From: Geofilum sp964396555
GTDB lineage: Bacteria; Bacteroidota; Bacteroidia; Bacteroidales; Marinilabiliaceae
Length of the DNA stretch: 48,090 bases
Direction of reading: 5' to 3'
Assembly: GCA_964396555.1 (NCBI GenBank)
Contig: CAYNFX010000005.1
Span: 1-48,090, forward strand
Made by a program: the position numbers and the translations under genes. This document shows, piece by piece, positions 1 to 7,770 of this stretch (the first letter of the stretch is position 1; each line of letters opens with the position of its first letter). The notes beneath the pieces were generated by a model. The model had not been told where the DNA came from. It ran no database searches and saw only the letters and a program-made list of their open reading frames with translations.

Positions 1-2
1 CA

Positions 3-104
3 AACGCAAAGTATACTTACTCCGCTTATCGAGATGCTGCCTGGTATGTCTTAAAAAACCGGGAGGCGTTAAAACGCCCACCCGGCTTCCGATTTGGAGG
101 TTAA
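3..104 (+). CDS. possible 3' end of an unidentified gene (partial)
   Basis: An open frame runs in from the left window edge and stops at TAA 102-104, giving about 33 codons with a protein-like composition (it contains AYRDAAWYVLKNREALKRPP). It would converge on cysN with about 18 bases between the two stops. I do not recognise the family. The other two plus frames are also open for part of this stretch, and one stops at 52-54, so the reading frame is a guess. If real, the cysDN terminator hairpin lies inside its coding end. Only sequence left of the window can settle it. Confidence 0.25.
   Translation, partial: NAKYTYSAYRDAAWYVLKNREALKRPPGFRFGG
53..85 (-). terminator. Rho-independent terminator after cysN
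   Basis: Read on the minus strand, CCGGG and GGCGTT pair with AACGCC and CCCGG around a very small loop, with a small internal bulge. A run of six T follows directly. It lies about 40 bases past the cysN stop, so it should end the cysDN transcript. Confidence 0.75.
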
Positions 105-122
105 CAAATAAAGGCTTAGGTC

Positions 123-1400
123 TTAAATAATCATTCCCGCAGCAACTGTTTCATTTGTGCCTTCATCAATCAAGATCACGCTTCCGGTGATACGATTGGT
201 TTTGTAAGAGTCAACAAACAAAGGTTTTGTGGTGCGTAATGAGATTCGTGCAATATCATTCATTTTGACTGTCAGATCATCCTGATTCTTCTCAAGATTA
301 CTTATATCCATCTTGTATTTTACTTCCCTGACCATACAACGTACATCAGCACTTGAGTGCTTGAGTGCATACTTGCCGCCGGGAACAAGTGGTCGTTCGT
401 TAAACCAACAGATCATAACTTCAAGATCCTGCTCCACACGTGGAGGTGTGCCGTTTGATTCCTTGATAATCATATCACCACGGCTAATATCGATGTCATC
501 TTCAAGTGTTATGGCAACTGACTGAGGAGCAAATGCCTTGTCCAAAGTGGCTGCTTCAAGATTAATTCCCTGAACTCTGGATGAAAATCCCGAGGGCAGT
601 ACTGTAATTCTGTCACCGACTGAAATCACACCACTTGCAATACGTCCGGCATAGCCACGGTAATCGGGCCAGGCCTTAGACTGAGGGCGAATAACAAACT
701 GTACAGGAAAGCGGAAATCTTCTTTATTAATATCACTTCCGATATGGATATTCTCGAGAATATAGAGAAGGGTCGGTCCGTCATACCAGTCCATGTTGGT
801 ACTGCGTGTCACTACATTGTCGCCTTCAAGCGCACTAATAGGCACAAAGCGAACGTCTCTAACTGATAGCTTTGAAGCTATAGCTTCAAAATCCTTCTTT
901 ATTCCTGAAAAAACTTCTTCCTTGTACTCAACAAGGTCCATCTTATTTACACAGATGATAAGGTGGGGGATCTGAAGCAGTGAGGCAATATAGGCATGAC
1001 GCCTTGTCTGTTCAAGTACACCCTGACGAGCATCTATAAGTATTATCGCAGCATTTGCAGTACTAGCCCCGGTCACCATGTTGCGGGTGTATTGAATATG
1101 TCCGGGAGTATCGGCTATAATAAACTTCCTCTTGGGAGTGGCAAAATACCTATAGGCAACGTCAATAGTAATACCTTGTTCCCTTTCAGCCCTAAGTCCG
1201 TCAGTCAGCAGGGCCAGGTTGATTTGCTCACCACCTGCCTTCTTGCTTGCCCTTTCAATAGCCTCTAGCTGATCCTCAAAGATTGCCTTTGAGTCGTAAA
1301 GGAGTCGGCCGATAAGAGTGCTTTTGCCGTCATCAACGCTGCCTGCCGTTGTAAAGCGCAGCAGCTCCATATTCAAATATCCGGTATCTTTTCCGCTCAT
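123..1400 (-). CDS. cysN: sulfate adenylyltransferase subunit 1 (GTPase), CysN
   Basis: This is the GTPase subunit of ATP sulfurylase. It couples GTP hydrolysis to formation of adenosine 5'-phosphosulfate from ATP and sulfate by its partner CysD. The 425-residue protein shows a translation-factor GTPase domain. The P-loop SVDDGKST is near residue 21, the switch region contains REQGITIDVAYRYF, DTPGH lies near residue 97, and NKMD near 152. EF-Tu-like beta-barrel domains follow. The length fits a stand-alone CysN; no APS kinase (CysC) domain is fused. It follows cysD by 18 bases as the last gene of the operon. The start ATG at 1398-1400 opens MSGKDTGYLNMELLRFTTAG. Confidence 0.95.
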   Translation of the reverse strand: MSGKDTGYLNMELLRFTTAGSVDDGKSTLIGRLLYDSKAIFEDQLEAIERASKKAGGEQINLALLTDGLRAEREQGITIDVAYRYFATPKRKFIIADTPGHIQYTRNMVTGASTANAAIILIDARQGVLEQTRRHAYIASLLQIPHLIICVNKMDLVEYKEEVFSGIKKDFEAIASKLSVRDVRFVPISALEGDNVVTRSTNMDWYDGPTLLYILENIHIGSDINKEDFRFPVQFVIRPQSKAWPDYRGYAGRIASGVISVGDRITVLPSGFSSRVQGINLEAATLDKAFAPQSVAITLEDDIDISRGDMIIKESNGTPPRVEQDLEVMICWFNERPLVPGGKYALKHSSADVRCMVREVKYKMDISNLEKNQDDLTVKMNDIARISLRTTKPLFVDSYKTNRITGSVILIDEGTNETVAAGMII

Positions 1401-1418
1401 AACAGTCGATTGAATTAA

Positions 1419-2324
1419 TTAAAAATAACCCTCCCGCTTACGGTCCTCCATAGCTGCATCCGAACGTTTGTCGTCAGCACGACCACCACGCTCGGTCACC
1501 CGGGAGGCAGCAACCTCCTGAATAATATCCTCCAGGGAATTGGCTGTCGAAAGAGTTAGTCCGGTACAGGTAATATCACCAATGGTACGACATCTCACAT
1601 CCATCTCACGTGGCACCTCCGTTTCCCTCAGTTTCATATAGGGAGCAGTAGCCATAATCACGCCATCTCTCTCAAAGACCTCCCTTTTATGAGTAAAGTA
1701 GAGTGAAGGCAGTGCTATACCCTCACGATAGATATATTGCCAAACGTCCATCTCAGTCCAGTTGCTTATCGGAAAAACCCTGAAGTGCTCGCCTGTATTC
1801 TTTCGGCCGTTAAAAAGATTCCATAGCTCAGGACGCTGATTCTTGGGATCCCATTGGCCAAACTCATCCCTGTGAGAGAAGAAACGTTCCTTGGCCCTTG
1901 CCTTTTCCTCATCGCGGCGACCACCCCCCATGGCTGCATCACACTTAAGTTCCTCAAGAGCATCCAGCAGAGTTACAGTCTGTAGCTTGTTGCGGCTTGC
2001 ATTAAAGCCGGTCTCCTCAACTACGCGACCCTTGTCAATGGAATCCTGGACATAGCGCACCAGACAGGTAGCTCCGTATTTCTCCATTAGCCAGTCCCGG
2101 TATTCAAGGGTCTCGATAAAGTTGTGTCCCGTATCAATATGAAGCAGGGAGAAAGGCAGCTTTGCTGGAAAAAAAGCTTTAATTGCCAGGTGAAACATCA
2201 CTATCGAATCCTTACCCCCTGAAAAGAGCATAAGGGGATTTTCAAACTGAGCAGCCACCTCGCGAATTACAAATATTGACTCAGCTTCCAGTTCATCCAA
2301 ATGATTGATTTGATACTTATCCAT
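1419..2324 (-). CDS. cysD: sulfate adenylyltransferase subunit 2, CysD
   Basis: This is the catalytic subunit of the heterodimeric ATP sulfurylase, which makes APS from sulfate and ATP in the cytoplasm. The 301-residue protein carries the PP-loop SGGKDSIVMFHLA near residues 35-47, typical of the PAPS reductase/ATP pyrophosphatase fold. The family block GGRRDEEKARAKERFFSHRD sits mid-protein and the C-terminal RKREGYF is typical. It is first in a two-gene operon with cysN. A promoter-like -7 box lies about 65 bases upstream of the ATG, and an inverted repeat sits in the leader. Neither CysC nor a sulfate permease is present in the window, so the fate of the APS (reduction or PAPS synthesis) cannot be read here. 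Confidence 0.95.
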   Translation of the reverse strand: MDKYQINHLDELEAESIFVIREVAAQFENPLMLFSGGKDSIVMFHLAIKAFFPAKLPFSLLHIDTGHNFIETLEYRDWLMEKYGATCLVRYVQDSIDKGRVVEETGFNASRNKLQTVTLLDALEELKCDAAMGGGRRDEEKARAKERFFSHRDEFGQWDPKNQRPELWNLFNGRKNTGEHFRVFPISNWTEMDVWQYIYREGIALPSLYFTHKREVFERDGVIMATAPYMKLRETEVPREMDVRCRTIGDITCTGLTLSTANSLEDIIQEVAASRVTERGGRADDKRSDAAMEDRKREGYF

Positions 2325-2344
2325 GCGCTTGGTTTTTCAATAAC

Positions 2345-2375
2345 ACAAATCAAAAGCAAAAAACCTTTGATTTGT
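2345..2375 (-). repeat. inverted repeat in the cysDN leader
   Basis: ACAAATCAAA (2345-2354) and TTTGATTTGT (2366-2375) form a perfect 10-base inverted repeat around 11 bases. It lies between the predicted transcription start near 2382 and the cysD ATG at 2324. It could be a repressor operator or an RNA hairpin. It has no U-run, so it is not a terminator on its face. Confidence 0.6.
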
Positions 2376-2388
2376 AATAAAAGCAACA

Positions 2389-2396
2389 CAAAGTTA
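2389..2396 (-). promoter_or_regulatory. candidate -7 box of the cysDN promoter
   Basis: The minus strand reads TAACTTTG, a full match to the Bacteroidetes -7 consensus TAnnTTTG. The leader would be near 60 bases. I see no convincing -33 TTTG at the usual spacing. Confidence 0.5.
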
Positions 2397-2440
2397 CGCC
2401 CTTTTGTAACAATATGAAAATTTGCCACATGGGGTAATAA

Positions 2441-2469
2441 AAAAAGCCGCCTAAAATAGGCGGCTTTTT
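2441..2469 (-). terminator. terminator after fabI
   Basis: AGCCGCCT and AGGCGGCT pair around AAAAT, flanked by A5 on one side and T5 on the other, so it can work in both directions. It lies about 110 bases past the fabI stop and upstream of the cysDN promoter, separating the two units. Confidence 0.85.
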
Positions 2470-2577
2470 ATTTAGTTTAATATCAGCATTTTACCCCCTT
2501 ATCACGGAAATTATCCTATCTGTATAGCAGGAATAAAGTCTGGTTTGGAGTCAAAATTCAGTATTAATACGCATATA

Positions 2578-3432
2578 TCAAATCTCAGACCCTTCTTCCG
2601 CAAGATCCTCAGGATCAAAGCTTTTATTGTACTGATTCATAGCCCTGAGGCTCATACCCATGCTTGAAAAACCACCGTCATTGAATAGGTTTTGCATGGT
2701 AACCTTCTTGGTGTAGTCAGAAAACATGGTTACACAGTACTTTGCGCAGTCAAGTGCATCAGCATTACCCAGCGGTGACATACGGTCAGAGAAGTCTATC
2801 AGACTGTTGATTCCCTTTACTCCGCTACCAGCAGTTGTAATAGTTGGCGACTGGCTTATAGTATTAATCCTAACCTTTCTTTCACGTCCATAGATATATC
2901 CAAAGCTACGAGCTATAGATTCAAGCAAGGCCTTTGCATCAGCCATATCATTGTAGCCATACAATGTACGCTGTGCTGCAACGTATGAAAGGGCTACGAT
3001 AGAACCCCACTCATTAACTGCATCCAGCTTGTAAGCTGTCTGTATCATCTTATGAAAAGAGATGGCCGAGATATCCAGTGTCTTTGACAGAAAGTTGTAG
3101 TCGAGCTCATTGTAAACACGTTTCTTACGAACGTTGAGTGACATTCCTATTGAGTGCAGAACAAAATCTACCTTGCCACCCAATACTTCCATAGAGGTCT
3201 TGAATACATTTTCGAGATCCTCAACGTTGGTGGCATCGGCTGGGATAAGTTCTGAGTTGGTCTTCTTTGCCAGTTCCACTACATCACCCATCCTGCAAGC
3301 AATGTGGGTGTTGGAAAGTGTAAATATTGCACCTTCTTCATGTGCAAGCTCTGCTACCTTCCAGGCTATTGACATGTCATTCAGGGCACCGAAAATTATA
3401 CCCCTCTTACCTTTTAATAGATTACATCCCAT
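2578..3432 (-). CDS. fabI: enoyl-[acyl-carrier-protein] reductase, FabI type
   Basis: This enzyme reduces trans-2-enoyl-ACP with NAD(P)H in the last step of each fatty-acid elongation cycle. The protein is a short-chain dehydrogenase of the FabI type, with an N-terminal nucleotide-binding segment GIIFGALNDMSIAW. The catalytic pair is in SYVAAQRTLYGYNDMADAK, where the last Tyr and Lys keep the Y-x6-K spacing of FabI. ISQSPTITTAGSGV corresponds to the substrate-loop region. I chose the ATG at 3430-3432 (MGCNLLKGKRG, 284 residues). The longer frame opens with TTG three codons earlier and adds only KK. A TATATTTG box 26-33 bases upstream fits the ATG. It is a single-gene unit with its own terminator. 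Confidence 0.93.
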   Translation of the reverse strand: MGCNLLKGKRGIIFGALNDMSIAWKVAELAHEEGAIFTLSNTHIACRMGDVVELAKKTNSELIPADATNVEDLENVFKTSMEVLGGKVDFVLHSIGMSLNVRKKRVYNELDYNFLSKTLDISAISFHKMIQTAYKLDAVNEWGSIVALSYVAAQRTLYGYNDMADAKALLESIARSFGYIYGRERKVRINTISQSPTITTAGSGVKGINSLIDFSDRMSPLGNADALDCAKYCVTMFSDYTKKVTMQNLFNDGGFSSMGMSLRAMNQYNKSFDPEDLAEEGSEI

Positions 3433-3457
3433 TTTTTTCAATTTAATTTTGAGGCAA

Positions 3458-3465
3458 CAAATATA
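3458..3465 (-). promoter_or_regulatory. -7 box of the fabI promoter
   Basis: The minus strand reads TATATTTG (consensus TAnnTTTG), placing transcription start near 3451 and giving a leader of about 20 bases before the fabI ATG at 3432. No clear -33 element was found. Confidence 0.55.
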
Positions 3466-3528
3466 AGACTTATTACTCCAGATATAAAGAGTAAAAAGCC
3501 AATAGTGTTTAATAAGTCTTGTTAAGAA

Positions 3529-5181
3529 TTAGCTCATGAGGTCCCTTGCGTTGATAAGAGCAGCCTCTGAAAGCTCTGATCCACTGAGCATTCCGGCTAT
3601 TTCAAACACTCTTTCTTCGCTGTTAAGTTTTTTGATTTCCGAGACTGTAAGTTTTTCGGTATCTCGCTTGCTTACCTTAAAGTGGGATATGCCTTTTGCG
3701 GCTATCTGAGGCAGGTGTGTTATACTGATTACCTGTATGTTACGACTCATCTCCTTCATAATACGGCCCATACGGTCGGCTATCTCGCCCGATACACCGG
3801 TATCTATTTCATCAAATATTATTGTGGCTAGTCCTTTAGCTGTTGACAGCAAGGCCTTTATGCAAAGCATAAGTCTTGACATCTCACCTCCGGATGCCAC
3901 TTTGGGTATCTCGCAAAGATCACTGTTCTTGTTTGCTGAAAACAAAAATTGTATCACGTCCCTGCCATCCTCACAGTAATCATCCGCCTCACGGCAATCG
4001 ACAACAAACCTAGCATATGGCATGCCTAGTTCAGCCAGGTTACCTTCAATATTCTTCGTCAGGGTCTCAAAGACCCCTCGACGGCTCTTACCAAGCACTT
4101 CGGCGGCCTTATCAAGCTTTGCCCCGCTTTGGGCAATCTGACGATCCAGCTTTTCAATTTCCTCATCAAAGGCATCAAGTGCATTAAGCTTACTCTGCAG
4201 GTCAGTATGTATTTTAATAAGGTCGCCTACACTGCCAACTTTGTGCTTTTGCTGAAGCGAATAGATCAGATCCAGTCTGTCGCGTACAAAATTGAGCCTT
4301 TGTGGGTCGAATTCAAGGTCTGCTGCTATCCTGCCTACCTCTGAAGTGATATCCTTAAGTTCAATATATACAGATCTGAGCCTTTCTGCCAGTTCGCTTC
4401 CCCCTGACAGCCAGGACTCTATCTTCTCGATTTCTGTCTGAACCATGTAGAGCCTGTCATTTACAGGTGATTCACCCGTACTAAGCAATCCGTCGGCCAT
4501 GGCCAGGGCACTCCTAATCTCTTCGATATGTATCAGTCGTTCCAGTTCCTGCTCAAGCTCTTCCTGCTCACCATCTACAAGACGAGCCTCACTTAGCTGT
4601 TGCACCTGAAAATCCCAGTAGTCGCGGTCAGATCTCTGCTTCTCGTTTAGTTCAATCAGCTTGCCTCTATCCTTTTGAAGCTGTCTATAGTTGTGATACT
4701 CCTTACGGTAAGCATTGCGCTCTGCATCATTTGCTGCAACATTGTCAACTACTGCAAGCTGAAACTTGAAATCACCAAGCAGCAGGTTCTGATGCTGTGA
4801 ATGAATATCTATTAGTCGTTCGCAAAGAGTCTTGAGAAACTGGAGGGTAACGGGGGTATCATTCACAAAAGCCCTTGACTTACCCTCCGGAAGTACTTCC
4901 CTCCTTATATATGTCTTGGTATCGTAATCAACATCCTCGGTCTTGAAAAAATCTTCCAAGCTGTAATCTGCTAAATCAAAACCTGCTTCAACAACGCACT
5001 TCCTGTCCTTATTCCTGATAACTGAAGTATCGGCACGCTGTCCAAGTATCAGCGCCAAAGCTCCGAGCATAATCGATTTACCAGCTCCGGTTTCACCGGT
5101 TATCACGGTGAAACCTCTGTCAAATTCAATTTCCACTGAATCGATCAGAGCATAGTTATTTATTGAAAGATGGAATAGCAT
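3529..5181 (-). CDS. recN: DNA repair protein RecN
   Basis: RecN is an SMC-like ATPase that acts early in double-strand-break repair. The 550-residue protein has the family layout. The N-terminal Walker A GETGAGKS is near residue 31 after the RecN start LSINNYALIDSVEIEFDRGF. Long coiled-coil arms span roughly 155-370, with many Glu/Lys/Leu heptads. The C-terminal half has the ABC signature ASGGEMSRLMLCIKALL, Walker B TIIFDEIDTGVSGEIA and a His switch ITHLPQIAA. It is the last gene of the bamD-rpoZ-coaBC-DUF4835-recN run, 12 bases after the DUF4835 stop. fabI downstream has its own promoter. Confidence 0.95.
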   Translation of the reverse strand: MLFHLSINNYALIDSVEIEFDRGFTVITGETGAGKSIMLGALALILGQRADTSVIRNKDRKCVVEAGFDLADYSLEDFFKTEDVDYDTKTYIRREVLPEGKSRAFVNDTPVTLQFLKTLCERLIDIHSQHQNLLLGDFKFQLAVVDNVAANDAERNAYRKEYHNYRQLQKDRGKLIELNEKQRSDRDYWDFQVQQLSEARLVDGEQEELEQELERLIHIEEIRSALAMADGLLSTGESPVNDRLYMVQTEIEKIESWLSGGSELAERLRSVYIELKDITSEVGRIAADLEFDPQRLNFVRDRLDLIYSLQQKHKVGSVGDLIKIHTDLQSKLNALDAFDEEIEKLDRQIAQSGAKLDKAAEVLGKSRRGVFETLTKNIEGNLAELGMPYARFVVDCREADDYCEDGRDVIQFLFSANKNSDLCEIPKVASGGEMSRLMLCIKALLSTAKGLATIIFDEIDTGVSGEIADRMGRIMKEMSRNIQVISITHLPQIAAKGISHFKVSKRDTEKLTVSEIKKLNSEERVFEIAGMLSGSELSEAALINARDLMS

Positions 5182-5193
5182 AGGGATTTCTCT

Positions 5194-6123
5194 TTACAAT
5201 TTGCCTTCCTCTTTAATCTTTTGGTATTTGTCTAAATTGGACGGATCAATCTCGGTAAGGATCTCAACTGCCCTACCCTTTTCCATCATCTGTCCACCGG
5301 AAAAGATACTTACTAACTCATCGCTCTTTGCAGTAGCAAAGAGCGCCATAGCAAAGGAGTTGGGTCTTTGCCTGGTAACCCTGGGCAGTTGTTCTACCGC
5401 TGAAAGTATGTTTGAACGTCCCTCTTCAGGTTTCTCAGCCATTCTGTCCAGCCCGCGCCTGTGATATTGATAGTAACAGTTGCGTAGCGGCACATGATAC
5501 TCGTTAAGCAAATTTTCTACAAGCCAGTATCTGTTGCGTGGACTTTCGAATGACTTCCATCCTGCTTCACGGAAACTTTGGGCAGTGCTCACTATCTTCT
5601 CGGCTTCCCTGAAATAAGGAGTACCACCCATCGGACTGAAGGTATCATAATCGTAACCAATTATTACGTAGGCATAGTATGCAAGGATGGCAACCAGATT
5701 GGACTCCAGATTAGTGGGATTAAACACCAGGGGTTCAAACTCCATGTAGCGGAAGTGAAAACTCTGGTCCAGATAATTGAGTACCGGTGAATTGAAAGAT
5801 GTGCTGTATATAGGACGACGGGATTGCACCTGGATGGTGCCTTTGAACTCGTCGGAACCTATCATTTCCCTTATATTGATCAGGATGGAGCAGTCTATGC
5901 GTTCAGCAGACGTGTATTGGTGTTCGGTCCACCTTTGGCCGTTCATAAACTCCATTATTGCAGTCTGAAGTGTTTCGAATACTCCGCGATTGGTACCCTG
6001 CACTCCCGGAGCCACCACCTGCACCATGCATCTCAATTCCTGCGCTCCGACATTGTTGCAGAAGCCCTGCCCTGCAAGAAAAAGCAGTAATGCAGACCTG
6101 TATATTATGCTCCGGATCTTCAT
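5194..6123 (-). CDS. DUF4835 family exported protein (PorD-like)
   Basis: This is a 309-residue protein with a clear signal peptide: KIR, a hydrophobic stretch SALLLFLAGQGFC, and likely cleavage after VGAQ. It is therefore periplasmic or outer-membrane associated. The body (MVQVVAPGVQGTNRGVFETL, then YAYVIIGYDYDTFSPMGG) matches my memory of DUF4835, a Bacteroidetes family usually found between coaBC and recN. I recall a type IX secretion name, PorD, being used for this family, but cannot verify it and give no symbol. It has 16 bases to coaBC and 12 to recN, so it is co-transcribed. No enzymatic motif is visible. Confidence 0.75.
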   Translation of the reverse strand: MKIRSIIYRSALLLFLAGQGFCNNVGAQELRCMVQVVAPGVQGTNRGVFETLQTAIMEFMNGQRWTEHQYTSAERIDCSILINIREMIGSDEFKGTIQVQSRRPIYSTSFNSPVLNYLDQSFHFRYMEFEPLVFNPTNLESNLVAILAYYAYVIIGYDYDTFSPMGGTPYFREAEKIVSTAQSFREAGWKSFESPRNRYWLVENLLNEYHVPLRNCYYQYHRRGLDRMAEKPEEGRSNILSAVEQLPRVTRQRPNSFAMALFATAKSDELVSIFSGGQMMEKGRAVEILTEIDPSNLDKYQKIKEEGKL

Positions 6124-6139
6124 GGTTCGGATTTGTTTT

Positions 6140-7369
6140 TCAGACGCTTACTCCCTGTGAGCGAATAAGTAATCGCTCTATATAGGCAGCTATGTCAGCC
6201 GCAAGTTCAACCTTTGGCTTGAGTGGAAGGTCGTCGGTGACCTGATCCCTTCCAATAATAGTAATTCTGTTAGTATCTACCATAAAGCCAGCTCCTTGTT
6301 CTGCCAGGGAATTAAGAACAATAAAGTCAAGGTTCTTGCTTTCAAGCTTTTTGCGGGCATTGGCCTCCTCGTCGTTTGTTTCAAGTGCAAAACCTGCAAG
6401 TATCTGTCCCGGCTTTTTGATCTTACCCAAATCTGCAGCTATATCAGGGTTTGGTACCAGCTTGAGTACCATCTCCTCCCCTGATCTTTTTATCTTTTGT
6501 TCCTCAGCCCTTTCGGGACGATAATCACTTACAGCAGCAGACATAACAGCACCATCAACCTTTGGAAAGAGTGCAAGACACTCCTTATGCATCTCAAGAG
6601 CTGAGTGAACATCGATACGGTTGATATTGGAGTTCTTTGTTTTCAGGCTTACCGGTCCACAGACAAGGTCCACAAGGGCACCACGTGAAGCCAATTCCTC
6701 AGCTATCGCAAAACCCATCTTACCTGAAGAGTAGTTTCCTACAAACCTCACAGGGTCTATTGCTTCATAGGTTGGACCTGCACTAACCAGAAAGTGTTTG
6801 CCTGACAGTATACCCTTGCTCTCCTTAGTGGCAAAATACGATTTCAGTCTTTCAACGATAGCCTCAGGTTCCTCCATCCTTCCCTTGCCCAACAGTCCGC
6901 TTGCAAGTTCACCTACACCGGGTTCAATAACCTCACAGCCGTAGTACCTAAGCTTTTCAATATTGTTGACTGTCGAAGGGTGGCTGAACATATCAAGATC
7001 CATTGCAGGAGCAATAAATACCTGACAGCGAGCGGAAAGATAGGTAGCCACCAAAAGATTATCAGCCAGACCATTGACCATCTTGGCGAGGGTTGAGGCC
7101 GTGGCCGGTGCAATAAGCATTGCATCAGCCCAGATTCCAAAATCAACATGGCTGTGCCATGTACCGTCATTGGCCCCGAAGAATTCGGAAAGTACTGGTT
7201 TACCTGAAAGAGCTGAGAGGGTGACCGGTGTAATAAATTCCTTGCCGGCAGGGGTTATTATAACCTGTACCTCTGCTCCCTCTTTAACAAGAAGCCGGAG
7301 CAGTAATGCAGCCTTGTAGGCTGCAATGCTTCCGGTTACTCCAAGTACTATCTTTTTCCCTTTTAGCAT
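6140..7369 (-). CDS. coaBC: bifunctional phosphopantothenoylcysteine decarboxylase / phosphopantothenate-cysteine ligase
   Basis: CoaBC carries out two coenzyme A steps: CTP-dependent joining of phosphopantothenate to cysteine (CoaB, C-terminal half) and FMN-dependent decarboxylation (CoaC, N-terminal half). The 409 residues show the flavoprotein start GKKIVLGVTGSIAAYKAA and the catalytic-His region WHSHVD (71-76). APATASTLAKM follows at 87-97. The CoaB dinucleotide-type motif SAGPTYEAIDPVRFVGNYSS starts at about residue 196, followed by AAVSDYRP and KIKR. Two sites differ from the textbook CoaC. The PxMNxxMW motif reads PAMDLDMF (Asp124 for Asn), and the ACG of the substrate clamp reads ASG (Ser157 for Cys). 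It sits in the operon 27 bases after rpoZ. Confidence 0.93.
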   Translation of the reverse strand: MLKGKKIVLGVTGSIAAYKAALLLRLLVKEGAEVQVIITPAGKEFITPVTLSALSGKPVLSEFFGANDGTWHSHVDFGIWADAMLIAPATASTLAKMVNGLADNLLVATYLSARCQVFIAPAMDLDMFSHPSTVNNIEKLRYYGCEVIEPGVGELASGLLGKGRMEEPEAIVERLKSYFATKESKGILSGKHFLVSAGPTYEAIDPVRFVGNYSSGKMGFAIAEELASRGALVDLVCGPVSLKTKNSNINRIDVHSALEMHKECLALFPKVDGAVMSAAVSDYRPERAEEQKIKRSGEEMVLKLVPNPDIAADLGKIKKPGQILAGFALETNDEEANARKKLESKNLDFIVLNSLAEQGAGFMVDTNRITIIGRDQVTDDLPLKPKVELAADIAAYIERLLIRSQGVSV

Positions 7370-7396
7370 CTTCAGGCTTAGAAGTGATAAGGGGAC

Positions 7397-7738
7397 TTAT
7401 TCGGCTGACTCTGCCTTTTCGCCCTTACCGGGTTTACGGTAATAGATCTTGTTATCGAGATATTCCTCAACACCTATAGCAGAAGGCTTGGGCAATCTCT
7501 CATAAAAGCGTGATATCTCTATTTGCTCCCTGTTTTCAAACACCTCTTCGAGGTTGTCAGTATAGGAGGCAAACTCCTGGAGCTTACGGTTAAGCTCTTC
7601 CTTCATCTCGACCCCAACCTGGTTAGCACGTCTGGCAATAATATTGATTGTTTCATAGATATTGCCTGTCTGCTCACTTAGCTTACGGGTGTCGTAGGTA
7701 ATTGTGTTTCCCGGAGCTTTTGACTTTTTGAAATCCAT
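7397..7738 (-). CDS. rpoZ: DNA-directed RNA polymerase omega subunit, Bacteroidetes type
   Basis: This is a 113-residue protein resembling the Bacteroidetes omega/Rpb6-like family. The core NIYETINIIARRANQVGVEM is followed by a helical KEELNRKLQEFASY, matching the omega helix that clamps the RpoC C-terminus. The C-terminal part ends in a charged tail (RKPGKGEKAESAE). Its place between bamD and coaBC agrees with its family in this phylum. The rest of RNA polymerase (rpoB, rpoC) is encoded elsewhere in this window at 31.6-39.7 kb. The gap to bamD is 32 bases, so it should be read from the bamD promoter. Confidence 0.85.
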   Translation of the reverse strand: MDFKKSKAPGNTITYDTRKLSEQTGNIYETINIIARRANQVGVEMKEELNRKLQEFASYTDNLEEVFENREQIEISRFYERLPKPSAIGVEEYLDNKIYYRKPGKGEKAESAE

Positions 7739-7770
7739 ATCTGCAAACTATAATTAAGACTATTGATTAC

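Noticed and set aside
123..1400. Several plus-strand open frames opposite cysN, and similar antisense frames opposite rpoB, rpoC, tuf and others
   Set aside because: They are shadows of strongly supported genes, lack family likeness and start signals, and have unusual composition for protein.
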